Notes: generated by a model not told the origin, from the letters alone. A stretch of DNA of 64,000 bases from Verrucomicrobiota bacterium (GCA_003218975.1 QHPD01000104.1:1-64000), one strand, 5' to 3'. Positions 25,251 through 33,766 are shown, numbered from the stretch's first letter. Made by a program: numbers and translations.

Positions 25251-26285
25251 TCAGCGCGGTGGCGGCCGCAAGTACATCGTTCTGGTCACGAAATCGAAAA
25301 TAGCTGAGTTCATTGCCAGGTGCTCGACCCCGAGCAAGCCAGCAACCTCGGAATCTGTGCCGCGGCCGATTGCTTCTGGATCTAGAACGCCGACCGTTGC
25401 GCTTCCCCTTTTGATTTCGTAACTACCGACGCGCAGCGAGGGGAAAACTGCCAGACTGATCTCGCCACTAGACTTTCCGATGCCTTGCGCCGAGATGCGC
25501 GTTCGCACGCCGCCGATTTTAGCGCGCTTCGCGAAGTCAGCGTCCAGCATCGTCAAATACGCGCCGGTATCGACCATCAAGTAACATGAAACTCCGTTGA
25601 TCTCTGCTGGAACACGCAGGTGCCGACGCGAGATCGAAAATGCAATGGGCGTCCAGCCCTGTTCAGTAAGAATCGAGCGCATCGCTTGGCTCACCTCGGC
25701 GCCCGGCGCGACCGGTCTCCAGCCGTTTTTAGTCCAGATCAATCTGGCCGTTTGGCCCGCTTCGAAGTTTGTGCGCGGTGGACGGAAATAAATCAGCTGA
25801 TGCGGCAGATCCAGAACGGCTCCAAATTTGTTCAGTTCGCGCAACCCAAGTACGCCGCTGGGGTTGCCGTAGCGACTGCTGTCAGTTAGTGCCGGAATAA
25901 CAGCCACTGGCACATTTGTGAGCATGCAATTGCCTGCCGCAAGCGCCTTGATCATAGCAGTGCCGTAAAATTCGCGGCTCTGTCCAAATACGCTACTTAG
26001 CTGCGCGTTTGTTTTCAATTCGGTAAGACCGAGCGCCTTCAGGCTCGATCGAAAAATCAGCGTGGCGGGTGACCCCGTGTCGATGATAAGATTGGCTGGC
26101 TTACCATTCGAATTAATCGGGAGATGGTAAAAGTTTCCCAGGGGAATGAGTTGCGCTCCGCCGTATCCATTCTTCGTTAAGTAAAGGCCGAGCGCATCCA
26201 GCGCGACGGCGCTGTGGCCGAGGTCGAGGTTTAAGAGCAAAATTCCTACGGCGAAAACGGTGCCCGTAGCCGCGGTTAGGCGCAT
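25251..26285 (-). CDS. Exported two-lobed aspartic peptidase (retropepsin-like repeats)
   Basis: 344 residues with a signal peptide or anchor (TVFAVGILLLNLDLGHSAVA). Two catalytic motifs are visible in one chain: NLIIDTGSPATLIF (Asp69-Thr-Gly) and YLMVDTGAYLTMLD (Asp239-Thr-Gly). They are about 170 residues apart, and each is followed by a GLLG/GVLG-type flap strand (SGVLGLRELNKFGAVLD, AGLLGVEHLAMNSAIFD). Bacterial members of this family usually have one lobe and act as dimers; here the lobes are fused, as in pepsin. Likely a periplasmic protease. Its start is 10 bp from a HD-hydrolase remnant on the same strand. Confidence 0.85.
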   Translation of the reverse strand: MRLTAATGTVFAVGILLLNLDLGHSAVALDALGLYLTKNGYGGAQLIPLGNFYHLPINSNGKPANLIIDTGSPATLIFRSSLKALGLTELKTNAQLSSVFGQSREFYGTAMIKALAAGNCMLTNVPVAVIPALTDSSRYGNPSGVLGLRELNKFGAVLDLPHQLIYFRPPRTNFEAGQTARLIWTKNGWRPVAPGAEVSQAMRSILTEQGWTPIAFSISRRHLRVPAEINGVSCYLMVDTGAYLTMLDADFAKRAKIGGVRTRISAQGIGKSSGEISLAVFPSLRVGSYEIKRGSATVGVLDPEAIGRGTDSEVAGLLGVEHLAMNSAIFDFVTRTMYLRPPPR

Positions 26286-26295
26286 AACGGCCTCC

Positions 26296-26545
26296 CTAGC
26301 GCCTCGTGCCGGCTAGCCCAAGCCGCTCCGCGTCTGCTTTTAGCGCAGCGACTACGTTTGTAATTACCTCATCCAGTGGCATGCCGAGCTGTTCCGCGCC
26401 GCGGACAAAGTCGTCGCGATTGACTGCACGAGCAAAGGCTTTGTCTTTGATCTTCTTTTTCACAGCGCGAAGATCGACGTCGTGGATGCTCTTCGTCGGG
26501 CGGACAAGCGCGACTAGGGAAGTGATGCCGCGCTGGTAGAAACTG
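26296..26545 (-). pseudogene. HD-superfamily hydrolase C-terminal fragment
   Basis: The minus strand reads GITSLVALVRPTKSIHDVDL, RAVKKKIKDKAFARAVNRDD and RGAEQLGMPLDEVITNVVAA, then a stop at 26296. This matches the C-terminal end of predicted HD-domain hydrolases (the COG2316 type with ALVRPSKS and VKKKxKDKAFA). The HD motif part is absent upstream; sequence before VSFYQRG is unrelated. No start codon is apparent. Confidence 0.65.
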
Positions 26546-26612
26546 ACATCTCTGAGCTCCCGTCTTTCGTGTGCGGCTGGATTTTTTTGCGTTGCGATTC
26601 AATCTTTAAGGA

Positions 26613-26951
26613 ATGCAATCGTGCAGACGATGGCCGCGACCTGCTCTATGCTTGGTCTGGATTGCCCTAATTTTCCTCTCCGTTTGCGCACAAAATATGG
26701 CCCAAAATAGCTCGTCCTCTCCGAAGCGGGACATTAACGCCGTACTCGCCGCTCATGACAAGGAGCTGCTCGCGATTCCGGATGTAGTGGGAGTGTATGT
26801 TGGCACGCTCCAAGATCGCCGTACGCCGTGCCTCAAGGTCATGCTCGCGCGCAAAAATTCAGAGGCGGAACGCAAAATTCCCAAAGTGATCGAAGGCTAT
26901 CCGGTTGTTGTTGAGGTAACGGGAAAAATCCGGGCGCTAAGTAAACCCTAG
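26613..26951 (+). CDS. Small exported protein of unknown function
   Basis: 112 residues with a hydrophobic leader (PALCLVWIALIFLSVCAQ). The mature part reads DINAVLAAHDKELLAIPDVV, GVYVGTLQDRRTPCLKVMLA and EGYPVVVEVTGKI. This is a compact alpha/beta pattern with one Cys, like small periplasmic domains with an IPGVVGV core. No named family is assigned. It is monocistronic between a remnant and a repeat. Confidence 0.7.
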   Translation: MQSCRRWPRPALCLVWIALIFLSVCAQNMAQNSSSSPKRDINAVLAAHDKELLAIPDVVGVYVGTLQDRRTPCLKVMLARKNSEAERKIPKVIEGYPVVVEVTGKIRALSKP

Positions 26952-27089
26952 GCGAGCCGCGCAGACAGATACTAAACAGAACGCGCCTTCACTGTCCCGC
27001 CGTTTGAGGCAGAACAGTAAGGCGCGATGAAGACAAACGAGACTGGATCTCAATCCTCCTCAAAGGACGGGATGGCGATTGCGCGGGCG

Positions 27090-27280
27090 TGCTGGGAAAT
27101 CATCGCTGACAATCTCAGCAAAGCCGGTTGGAGTAGGGGCTGCGTCTCAGCCGTGGATTTTGGCGCTCGAACAATCTTCGTTGCTGACGCGCATCGCGGC
27201 GATAGTTAGCGCTTCCTTGTGAGGCGGATGAAAAGCTGACGGCGTTTCTGGAACTCGAATCGGCGGTCCGGCGTGTCAGG
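27090..27280 (+). repeat. Repeat A copy, stop within
   Basis: It reads WEIIADNLSKAGWSRGCVSA, then VDFGARTIFVADAHRGD, then TAG where intact copies have GKRF. The later part (GCGGATGAAAAGCTGACGGCG) is out of frame. A degenerate copy with good nucleotide similarity. Confidence 0.75.
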
Positions 27281-27394
27281 CAAGACCCGGCATAGAAATC
27301 AGGCACTGCCTGTTCAAGTTGTTTCAGTTCTACTGCCGTCACAACTACGCCGAACTTGAAACGTGGAGCTTGAAACCTGAAACTGTTTTTAGTC

Positions 27395-29281
27395 ATGCAT
27401 GAATTCCATTATCGCTGGGAATTCGATCTCAAGTCGTCGCCGGAACAACTCTGGCCGCTCGTCGCCGATACAAATCGCTTTAATCGCGATACCGGTGTCC
27501 CGTCCGTCGAAATGGTGAATCTTCAGGCCGGCAGAAACGCGCGCCGGCTTTTGCGGCTTTCGGCGTTTGGCATTCCGGTCGAGTGGGAAGAGCAGCCTTT
27601 CGAGTGGGTGCGGCCTCATCGCTTTGGCGTTGTGCGGCGTTATTCAAAAGGGCCGATCAGTGAGTTGCGTGTGCGAGTTGAGTTGACACCTGGATCAGCT
27701 GGTGGGAACTCATCAGGATGTAAGCTCGTCTACGAAGTGTGGGCGAAGCCAAAAAACCTTATCGGACTGATCGCGATTCCGATTCAGATAGGATTGATCA
27801 GCGCGCGCAGTTTCAGTCACACCCTCAGTCAATACGATGAACTTGCCAAACAGGGACACACGATGTCGTCCGGCAACAAAAACGCTCAGTTCGTCCACGG
27901 AGGACGCGAACGCCTGCTGAACTTGAGCCAGAGAGCGGTGGCCCAGGGGAGCAATGACGAAATAGTCGCACTGCTGGTCGATTACCTTGAGAATGCTGAC
28001 GAGTTAGCGCTTGCGCGCATACGTCCCTACGAGTTGGCGCGAAAATGGGATCAGCCGCGGCGGGCCGTGTTGGAAACGTTCTTGTGCGCGACGCGAGCAG
28101 GGATTCTCGATCTGCAATGGAGCCTGATGTGCCCTTTGTGCCGCGGCGGCGGATCAACTGAATCTTTGAAGGAAGTCGCTTCGCAGGTTCATTGCCCGGG
28201 CTGCAACATTGATTTCAAGGTCAACTTCGAACAGTCGGTAGAACTCACATTTCGCCCCAATCCTTCGATACGCGAAGCCGAACGCGAGATTTTCTGTATC
28301 GGCGGACCGCAAGTCATGCCCCACGTAATGGCCCAACAACTATTGCCGGCCGGTCAATCACGTTCTGTCAACGTAACGCTTGAGCCCGGACGTTACCGAC
28401 TGCGCACGGTGAGTCTGCCAGGCTGGCAACATTTGATCGCAGGAGAGACCGACGAAGCAAACAACAGGTTGCGCGCGATGCCTGACGGCTGGTCCAGTGC
28501 GGAGATTGCGATCACGCGCGATGCAGAACTCATCTTTGATAACGCGACTGACGACGAGCAACTTTTCATTTTGGAGCGCACCGCGTGGAACGACGACGCG
28601 GCCACCGCCGCCGAGGTCACAGCGCTTCAGATGTTTCGCGATCTATTCGCCACCGAAGCGTTGCGTCCAGGCGAACAAATCTCAGTCGGCACATTGACTG
28701 TGTTGTTCACCGATTTGAAAAACTCGACTCGTTTGTACCGCGAAATCGGCGATGCGACTGCGTTTGGTCGCGTGATGAATCATTTTGATGTGCTGAAGCA
28801 GGTGATCGCCGAACACAACGGCGCGATGGTCAAGACAATTGGCGACGCGGTCATGGCGGTTTTTCGCCAGCCGGCATGGGCGCTGAAAGCGATGTTGGAT
28901 GCGCAACGCGACCTGGCACGTCCGCCCGATAGCATGCAGCCACTGCATCTTAAGGCGGGTTTGCACATGGGGCCGTGCATTGCGGTCACCCTAAACGACC
29001 GGCTGGATTACTTTGGCTCAACCGTGAACATGGCCGCTCGCCTGGAAGGGCAATCAACCGGAGACGACGTGATTATCTCGAGCGCGATTTACAACGATCC
29101 TGCGGTTCGTGATTTCTTGAACGATCCCGCCAACGGTCTGAGCGCCTCGAGATTTGAAATGCCGTTGAAGGGGTTTGACGAAGAGAGGTTCAGTCTCTGG
29201 CGGGTGACGGAGCCGCACCCCTTCGAGCGTAATCGGAACGTCGAAATGCCCGGGGAGACTGATCTGTTTGCCGATGGGTAA
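27395..29281 (+). CDS. Class III adenylate/guanylate cyclase with DUF5939-type N-terminal region
   Basis: 628 residues, soluble. Residues 1-150 resemble a START/SRPBCC-like fold (YRWEFDLKSSPEQLWPLVAD). A zinc-ribbon segment follows (CPLCRGGG ... VHCPGCNIDF, near 250). The C-terminal cyclase domain starts near 432: TLTVLFTDLKNSTRLY and TIGDAVMAVF give both metal-binding aspartates, and STVNMAARLEGQS supplies the transition-state Asn and Arg. The site looks complete, so it should make cAMP (or cGMP). The N-terminal module may sense a ligand. No partner gene is adjacent. Confidence 0.9.
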   Translation: MHEFHYRWEFDLKSSPEQLWPLVADTNRFNRDTGVPSVEMVNLQAGRNARRLLRLSAFGIPVEWEEQPFEWVRPHRFGVVRRYSKGPISELRVRVELTPGSAGGNSSGCKLVYEVWAKPKNLIGLIAIPIQIGLISARSFSHTLSQYDELAKQGHTMSSGNKNAQFVHGGRERLLNLSQRAVAQGSNDEIVALLVDYLENADELALARIRPYELARKWDQPRRAVLETFLCATRAGILDLQWSLMCPLCRGGGSTESLKEVASQVHCPGCNIDFKVNFEQSVELTFRPNPSIREAEREIFCIGGPQVMPHVMAQQLLPAGQSRSVNVTLEPGRYRLRTVSLPGWQHLIAGETDEANNRLRAMPDGWSSAEIAITRDAELIFDNATDDEQLFILERTAWNDDAATAAEVTALQMFRDLFATEALRPGEQISVGTLTVLFTDLKNSTRLYREIGDATAFGRVMNHFDVLKQVIAEHNGAMVKTIGDAVMAVFRQPAWALKAMLDAQRDLARPPDSMQPLHLKAGLHMGPCIAVTLNDRLDYFGSTVNMAARLEGQSTGDDVIISSAIYNDPAVRDFLNDPANGLSASRFEMPLKGFDEERFSLWRVTEPHPFERNRNVEMPGETDLFADG

Positions 29282-29554
29282 TGTTGTTGACCCGATAAGA
29301 AGCCACTGCTCTACTGGCGTCAAGCTAGCTTCTTCTTTCGCTGCAGCGGAACTTGTCGTTGGACCGCTTGCGAGATCAGAGAACGACTGATGGGGATGCA
29401 GTTTGGCGCCGATGGTCCCCATGTGGAAGATCCCGAAGACGGCTCCCGCAAGCAACAGCCAAAAGCGGCCAATTAGCAATGCAATGGCTGCGGCAATAAA
29501 TATCAGATGGAGCGGCCTGAGGACGAACCGATCAAAATTTCGGACGGTGGTCAT
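29054..29554 (-). CDS. Membrane protein, 3' end overlapping the cyclase gene antisense
   Basis: 166 codons. The first 95 look like a real small membrane protein: LRPLHLIFIAAAIALLIGRF and WLLLAGAVFGIFHMGTIGAK (two helices), then LHPHQSFSDLASG. From about codon 92 the frame is simply the complement of the cyclase 3' end (overlap 29054-29281). The native C-terminus is therefore probably lost, and the present tail is read-through. It could be a truncated gene that is still translated. Confidence 0.5.
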   Translation of the reverse strand: MTTVRNFDRFVLRPLHLIFIAAAIALLIGRFWLLLAGAVFGIFHMGTIGAKLHPHQSFSDLASGPTTSSAAAKEEASLTPVEQWLLIGSTTLPIGKQISLPGHFDVPITLEGVRLRHPPETEPLFVKPLQRHFKSRGAQTVGGIVQEITNRRIVVNRARDNHVVSG

Positions 29555-29756
29555 AATGTGTCGCCTAACCAGAATTGTGCCGAATTATTCGGCATTTAGG
29601 AAGCGGAATGGTTGAGAATCAGATTTACGCAACGCGAAAAAATTCGGCGTTTGATTTTATGTGCGGATGCTTTCGCCTGTGGTCTGACGCTTTGTCCATT
29701 TCGACAAAGGGTTGCCTAACGTGGCATCTAAGGTTAGACAAACAGTGAAAGGCTGT

Positions 29757-29996
29757 ATGAAAGGTTTCTTCTCTATAATCGCTTGCTTCGCAGTAATGAC
29801 CTTATTTATCGGGTGCGAGACGACGTCTTCCAGCCGAGGGGAAGCATCTGCGGCCTCTCTCAGGGGAAAAGAAGCGATCTCTCCTCCTGCGCCTGCCTTC
29901 CCTAATCCCACTATTTGGGATGTCGGAAATATAATATCGATTAATCCTGGGCCAGGCGGCTTCGTCGGGAGTTCCAGCGGTCGGGCTGGTCGTTGA
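29757..29996 (+). CDS. Small lipoprotein of unknown function
   Basis: The start at MKGFFSIIACFAVMTLFIGC gives a lipoprotein signal with lipobox LFIGC; GAAAGG lies 7 nt upstream. The mature part of about 60 residues is Ser/Ala/Gly/Pro rich (ETTSSSRGEASAAS, NPTIWDVGNIISINPGPGGF). No domain was recognised. Confidence 0.65.
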   Translation: MKGFFSIIACFAVMTLFIGCETTSSSRGEASAASLRGKEAISPPAPAFPNPTIWDVGNIISINPGPGGFVGSSSGRAGR

Positions 29997-30028
29997 GTTA
30001 ATTGTTCCCTCCGACGCTTAACAAAAGT

Positions 30029-30325
30029 TCAAGACGGCGTTAAGCCTTTTGCAACGATGAGCGTACCTCGTGTCGACTTCAGTCGCAGAGGGAGAATTTC
30101 TTGGTACTCGGGCGAGTCATACCACGCGTGGAACGCCGTCATTGATGGGAATTCGAGAATGACGGTGCGGGGGTGCTCAATCGGCCCCTCTACCACTTCC
30201 GGTTCTTCATCAAAGGCGACAATTCGCCCCTGATGAGACTCGATGGTGGGAATAACCTTTGCCACATATTGATCGATTAACCCGCGATTCTCGATTTTGC
30301 CTTGTGCGATGACATAAACGGACAT
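30029..30325 (-). CDS. DUF1330 family protein
   Basis: 98 residues starting MSVYVIAQGKIENRGLIDQY, with Shine-Dalgarno AGGAGG 7 nt before this ATG. The start at 30352 would precede that site. EFPSMTAFHAWYDSPEYQEI is the diagnostic DUF1330 (dimeric ferredoxin-like) signature. The role is unknown in general; relatives are cytoplasmic dimeric alpha/beta barrels. Stand-alone gene. Confidence 0.88.
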   Translation of the reverse strand: MSVYVIAQGKIENRGLIDQYVAKVIPTIESHQGRIVAFDEEPEVVEGPIEHPRTVILEFPSMTAFHAWYDSPEYQEILPLRLKSTRGTLIVAKGLTPS

Positions 30326-30399
30326 TCGATTATCCTCCTTGCGCATTTGCATTATACTTCGCCGCCCAACTACAATTCGACGAAAGGTTGTTTCGCCTA

Positions 30400-30540
30400 T
30401 CTGATCACGTTGCCCGCTTCATCGCAAACGCGAATCACAGCATGACGGGAGCGGCTGAAAAACTTGGCGTATCCGATTGCATTGCTGATTGCGTCCGGCT
30501 CGCCGTACCACAGTCGACCGAATAGCAGCGCGAAGTCGTA
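30400..30540 (-). repeat. Repeat B copy
   Basis: It begins within the core (TGATCACGTTGCCCGCTTCA) and runs to CTCGCCGTACCACAGTCGAC. It abuts the 3' end of the CHAP-like gene. On minus it reads LLFGRLWYGEPDAISNAIGY, then AKFFSRSRHAVIRVCDEAG. The left part is missing. Confidence 0.75.
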
Positions 30541-30544
30541 GAAC

Positions 30545-31363
30545 TTACAACTTCGCGTAGACGCCGAGCAAAGGACGGGGAGATGGCGTTTTTGAAAAGA
30601 AGTCGCTGACGAAGCCGTCCTGAGTGCGGATCTCGACATGACCGGCGGCGTGGTTGGCGCCGTAAACGAGCACCGACCCAACCGGCGCGGCGAATGGATC
30701 GCTCACCGACAATTTTTTGAATCCGTAATTGCTGACAAGGTCCTCGGCGGCGTCCTTGGCGAGCTCGCTCTTCGGGCGCGAATCGATAACGCCGGAAGCA
30801 AGCAATGCCTCTTTTACGTAATGCCAGCACATCGAGCGCGAATGCGCATGCGCGCGTTCCTGCGCAATCGTCGCCGCTCGCATCAGCTTGCCATCGATGC
30901 GCCGATCGATCTTGGCAAATGGGTAAACAATCTGCTTGGGATAATACTGCGTGATGACGGCAACTGATTCCTTTTTGCCCCCCGGGGTTTTGTAGCTGTA
31001 ATGGGCAATCGTTTGTGTGTTTTTGGCTGTCTTTTCTTTCGTGACCACTTGTAGCGCGTCTCTCTGAGGCCCCTGATTGTAACTGGATCTTCTCATTGCC
31101 CTCGTTTGCTCAGCGAGAGTTTGTTCCTTTTGTCGCTTAGCGGCGAGCGCTCCCGCCATTCGCATCTGCTCAACGGTGAGCGTAGTGGAACCTGATTTCG
31201 TTTCGGTCGCGGTCTCCGATTCTGAATCCCTTCCCCTGGTGGCCGACGCTACTCGCGGGGAAAAACTCGGGAGTCCTTGGCGAGCGACGACGACTTCCTG
31301 TGCGCGCATTTGTCCCGTAATGGCAAAGCCGCAGACCAGTGCGGTGAAAAGTCGTTTTAGCAT
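30545..31363 (-). CDS. Exported CHAP-like peptidoglycan amidase/endopeptidase candidate
   Basis: The start at MLKRLFTALVCGFAITGQMR, a signal peptide, is preferred to the 34-codon longer form. 272 residues. The N-terminal half is low complexity and Lys/Gln rich. The C-terminal half has the Cys-His arrangement of CHAP/NlpC-like hydrolases: SRSMCWHYVKEALLASG (Cys179) and GSVLVYGANHAAGHVEIRT (His242), ending with LLGVYAKL. A cell-wall role is inferred. No binding domain was seen. Confidence 0.7.
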   Translation of the reverse strand: MLKRLFTALVCGFAITGQMRAQEVVVARQGLPSFSPRVASATRGRDSESETATETKSGSTTLTVEQMRMAGALAAKRQKEQTLAEQTRAMRRSSYNQGPQRDALQVVTKEKTAKNTQTIAHYSYKTPGGKKESVAVITQYYPKQIVYPFAKIDRRIDGKLMRAATIAQERAHAHSRSMCWHYVKEALLASGVIDSRPKSELAKDAAEDLVSNYGFKKLSVSDPFAAPVGSVLVYGANHAAGHVEIRTQDGFVSDFFSKTPSPRPLLGVYAKL

Positions 31364-31467
31364 CAAGAGACACCGTGATAAAAAAATTCGGCTCGACTGG
31401 CAAGCGGTAATTGCAAAACATCGCGCTGTGTCACGGCTGGCGGGTTGAGTTAGAGGCAGAGCCAAGA

Positions 31468-31640
31468 ATGCTTTCTGTGAAGTACCGGGAAATCATCGCT
31501 GACAATCTCAGCAAAGCTGGTTGGAGTTGGGGCTGCGTCTCAGGGGTGGATTCTAACGGGCGAACAATCTGGATTGCCGACGCGCATCGCGGCGACGGAA
31601 AGCGTTTCGTTGTGCGGTCGGATGAAAAAGGTTTAATTGA
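31468..31640 (+). repeat. Repeat A, best-preserved copy
   Basis: It reads MLSVKYREIIADNLSKAGWS, then WGCVSGVDSNGRTIWIADAH and RGDGKRFVVRSDEK without interruption from ATG 31468. After that the frame leaves the family (GLIDLWARDL) and runs on to 31836 opposite another gene. If any copy here still makes a protein, this is it. Confidence 0.7.
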
Positions 31641-31656
31641 TCTTTGGGCGCGTGAT

Positions 31657-32324
31657 CTATGCGAGGGGCTTCGCAACTATCGCGTGAATGATCATGCCAA
31701 TCCAGAATATAGGCGCGAAAACAATTCCAACTCCGCCTGTCGCGAGGGCTACGATGACGATCATTGCCAGCCAAGCGAAACCTGCAGACCAATGGCCCTT
31801 GTACCAAAGTCCAACCGGGCCGAAGAAGAATCCTAAACATCCGGCCACTGCATCACTTTGATTGCCGGTGCGTGTACTGGCACCGCGATAGTGGGCGCAA
31901 GTTGGAGCACGTGCGATACCGGCAACCAAGTATCCATTCCCGGTCGCCAGCAAAGATCGTCGGCCTGGATTCTGCCATCCGCCAAATAGTTTCGAGCAGC
32001 GACTTCTGTGTAAGGCCCAAAACGTTTCCCTTCGCGGGCGACATGAAAATCTAATGCCGAAGACGCTGTTGCGGTTGTGGACCCCAATGATGTTTGCGCA
32101 GCTCTAAGTGGGGCCCCGCACGATGGACAAGCCGTAGCCAGCGAACTGATCTCTTTGCCGCACTCGTAGCACGTCGAAAGCGCTTCCCGTACCGTCATTT
32201 CCTTGCCATTGTGCCGTGCTTGCCAATCCAATTGAACCTCACCACTCGCGACGGCAACACGAAGGCCGTCGAGAGAATAGGTTTCGAAACCGACGTCACC
32301 GGGTTTTTGGATGAGGTAGTTCAT
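31657..32324 (-). pseudogene. Zinc-ribbon + GYF_2 + membrane protein with a frameshift
   Basis: From ATG 32324 the frame gives MNYLIQKPGDVGFETYSL, the zinc ribbon CYECGKEISSLATACPSCGA, and a GYF_2/DUF4339-type domain (REGKRFGPYTEVAARNYLAD, CWRPGMDTWLPVSHVL). It stops at 31833. A second frame overlapping from about 31870 carries the expected hydrophobic C-terminus (GCLGFFFGPVGLWYKGHW, MIVIVALATGGVGIVFAPIF). A single frameshift between them explains both. GTGAGG lies just before the start; the SH3b zinc-ribbon gene ends 5 bp upstream. The GYF domain half may still be made. Confidence 0.7.
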
Positions 32325-32329
32325 TGACC

Positions 32330-33052
32330 TCACGGTGCTGTCGGCGATTCCGTTGGCGACGTAGGCACTTGGGTTTCGAGAGCAATGTAGGCCGCGTTTA
32401 CCCACCCAGTCTGTCCATGAACGGTTATCTCCTGCCACGTTGTCGCGCCGTTCGCGATGCGCTTGGTGCCGAGCAGTATACCGCCCGTGCCGGGTTCAAG
32501 CTTCGTAACCACCTGATAATCCGACCCGGCTCCCTCGCGGACATTGAGATAATCGCCTGGGGGGATGCCGATGACTTGGTACGTGGCCCGAGGCGGCGGT
32601 GCAGTCGCCACAGATGCATCGGAAGCGTACGGAGTCTCCGTGGCGGTAGGACTTGGTGAACTTTCCGAGGCCGTTTCGATAGGCGGCGAACTCGTCGTAG
32701 CCGATTCCGCAGTCGGAGTCTCCGTGGCGGTAGGACTTGGTGAACTTTCCGAGGCCGTTTCGATAGGCGGCGAAGTCCTCGTAGCCGATTCCGCAGTCGC
32801 GGGCGTTGGCGACGCCGCTACTGACGGAGTGTTCGGCTGATGTGTCACGCCCCGAATCACCAAGACAAGCACTACGCCCGTTAACAGCGCGATTGTTCCC
32901 CAAGAAAGCTGTTTTGCCCGCGAGGCTGGGCGAGCTTGCGTCGGTAGCGGTGGCGGAACTATGGCAGGTCGTGGTGGAGCCCCGCACGAAGGACAAGCCG
33001 TTGCTAACGAGCTAATTTCTTTGCCACACTCGTAGCAGCGAATTAGAGCCAT
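32330..33052 (-). CDS. Zinc-ribbon, transmembrane, SH3b-domain protein
   Basis: The start is at MALIRCYECGKEISSLATAC, which puts the zinc ribbon (CYECG ... CPSCGAP) at the very N-terminus. A single transmembrane helix follows (WGTIALLTGVVLVLVIRG), then a Ser/Thr/Pro/Glu linker containing a tandem 28-residue duplication, then a bacterial SH3 domain (PPGDYLNVREGAGSDYQVVT, TTWQEITVHGQTGWVNAAYI). Topology: ribbon inside, SH3 outside, possibly cell-wall binding. It is followed 5 bp later by a second gene with the same ribbon. Confidence 0.82.
   Translation of the reverse strand: MALIRCYECGKEISSLATACPSCGAPPRPAIVPPPLPTQARPASRAKQLSWGTIALLTGVVLVLVIRGVTHQPNTPSVAASPTPATAESATRTSPPIETASESSPSPTATETPTAESATTSSPPIETASESSPSPTATETPYASDASVATAPPPRATYQVIGIPPGDYLNVREGAGSDYQVVTKLEPGTGGILLGTKRIANGATTWQEITVHGQTGWVNAAYIALETQVPTSPTESPTAP
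32631..32798. repeat. 84-bp tandem duplication inside a linker
   Basis: Two consecutive 84-bp units begin GGAGTCTCCGTGGCGGTAGG at 32631 and 32715 and differ at few positions. They encode a repeated ESATxxSPPIETASESSPSP segment on minus. The unit length is a multiple of three, so the frame is kept. Confidence 0.85.
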
Positions 33053-33229
33053 TTCTGTAAATGTAGGTAAGCGATTGTGCTGCCGCGTCAAATCTGTTGT
33101 GGACCCGTTACCAACCTGACCGAGAACTTTCTCATCTCGTTGTACTTCCTAAATCGGCCACCGGGTTGGCCGCGGATGCGCTTAATTGTTCTCACTTTGA
33201 CGGCAGGGTCCGTGTTACCAAAAATCTAC

Positions 33230-33292
33230 GGCTCTTTGGAATCGCCGGTGTGTTCGTGCATCTCGATCACGTTGCCAGTTTCATCGTAACAT
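33230..33292 (-). repeat. Repeat B partial copy
   Basis: It matches CTCTTTGGAATCGCC, GTGTTCGTGCATCTCGATCA and CGTTGCCAGTTTCATCG, then stops. It lies between the zinc-ribbon operon and a small plus-strand gene. Confidence 0.7.
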
Positions 33293-33341
33293 CCCAAATT
33301 GCAGCGGTTGCAACTGGTATCGCTGACGATACCATCAACTG

Positions 33342-33551
33342 ATGTCACCCGAACTGAAAGAAGTCCTCGTTTCTCTCGCGTCTATCTGCCATCAAATCTC
33401 AATGAATCAAACTACGCTGAGCAGCATCATTGCTAAAGAAGTAAAAATCCTGCCGCCAGAAGGCCGGTCAGTGTTGCTCAAGCTGGCAGAGCACGACCGG
33501 AAGATGCGGGAAACTTTAGCCGAAATCGAGCGCAAGATCGCGTCGCTCTGA
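33342..33551 (+). CDS. Small hypothetical helical protein
   Basis: 69 residues: MSPELKEVLVSLASICHQIS, MNQTTLSSIIAKEVKILPPE and AEHDRKMRETLAEIERKIAS. The pattern is amphipathic and coiled-coil-like, with a realistic protein composition and no competing frame. There is no clear Shine-Dalgarno sequence. Function unknown. Confidence 0.5.
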   Translation: MSPELKEVLVSLASICHQISMNQTTLSSIIAKEVKILPPEGRSVLLKLAEHDRKMRETLAEIERKIASL

Positions 33552-33766
33552 CCTTCCATATCCAATCGGCACCAACACCAACATGGCAATGAAAGCGCTG
33601 ACTTTAAGAACTCGGGGAACTCGCCCGCGCGCTCGCGCGTTTCAATCACACTGACAGCTGGAATATGACAATCATTGACATCAGACCGCACCGTTGGGGT
33701 GATGATCGGCGGATCAGTGGCGTTCAGCTTTGCGTGGGTAAACTCGCCGAGACTGGCCGCTCGCGC
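33552..33766. other. Gene-free stretch with a degenerate repeat B scrap
   Basis: Around 33620-33658, CGCGCTCGCGCGTTTCAATCACAC resembles the repeat B core. Nothing else is supported. Confidence 0.4.

Noticed and set aside
31657-31953. Separate small membrane protein gene
   Set aside because: It lacks a start of its own and continues the expected C-terminus of the zinc-ribbon/GYF_2 protein, so I treated it as the frameshifted part of that gene.
32631-32798. Two 84-bp direct units considered as a CRISPR-like array
   Set aside because: The units are contiguous without spacers, lie inside a coding linker and keep its frame.
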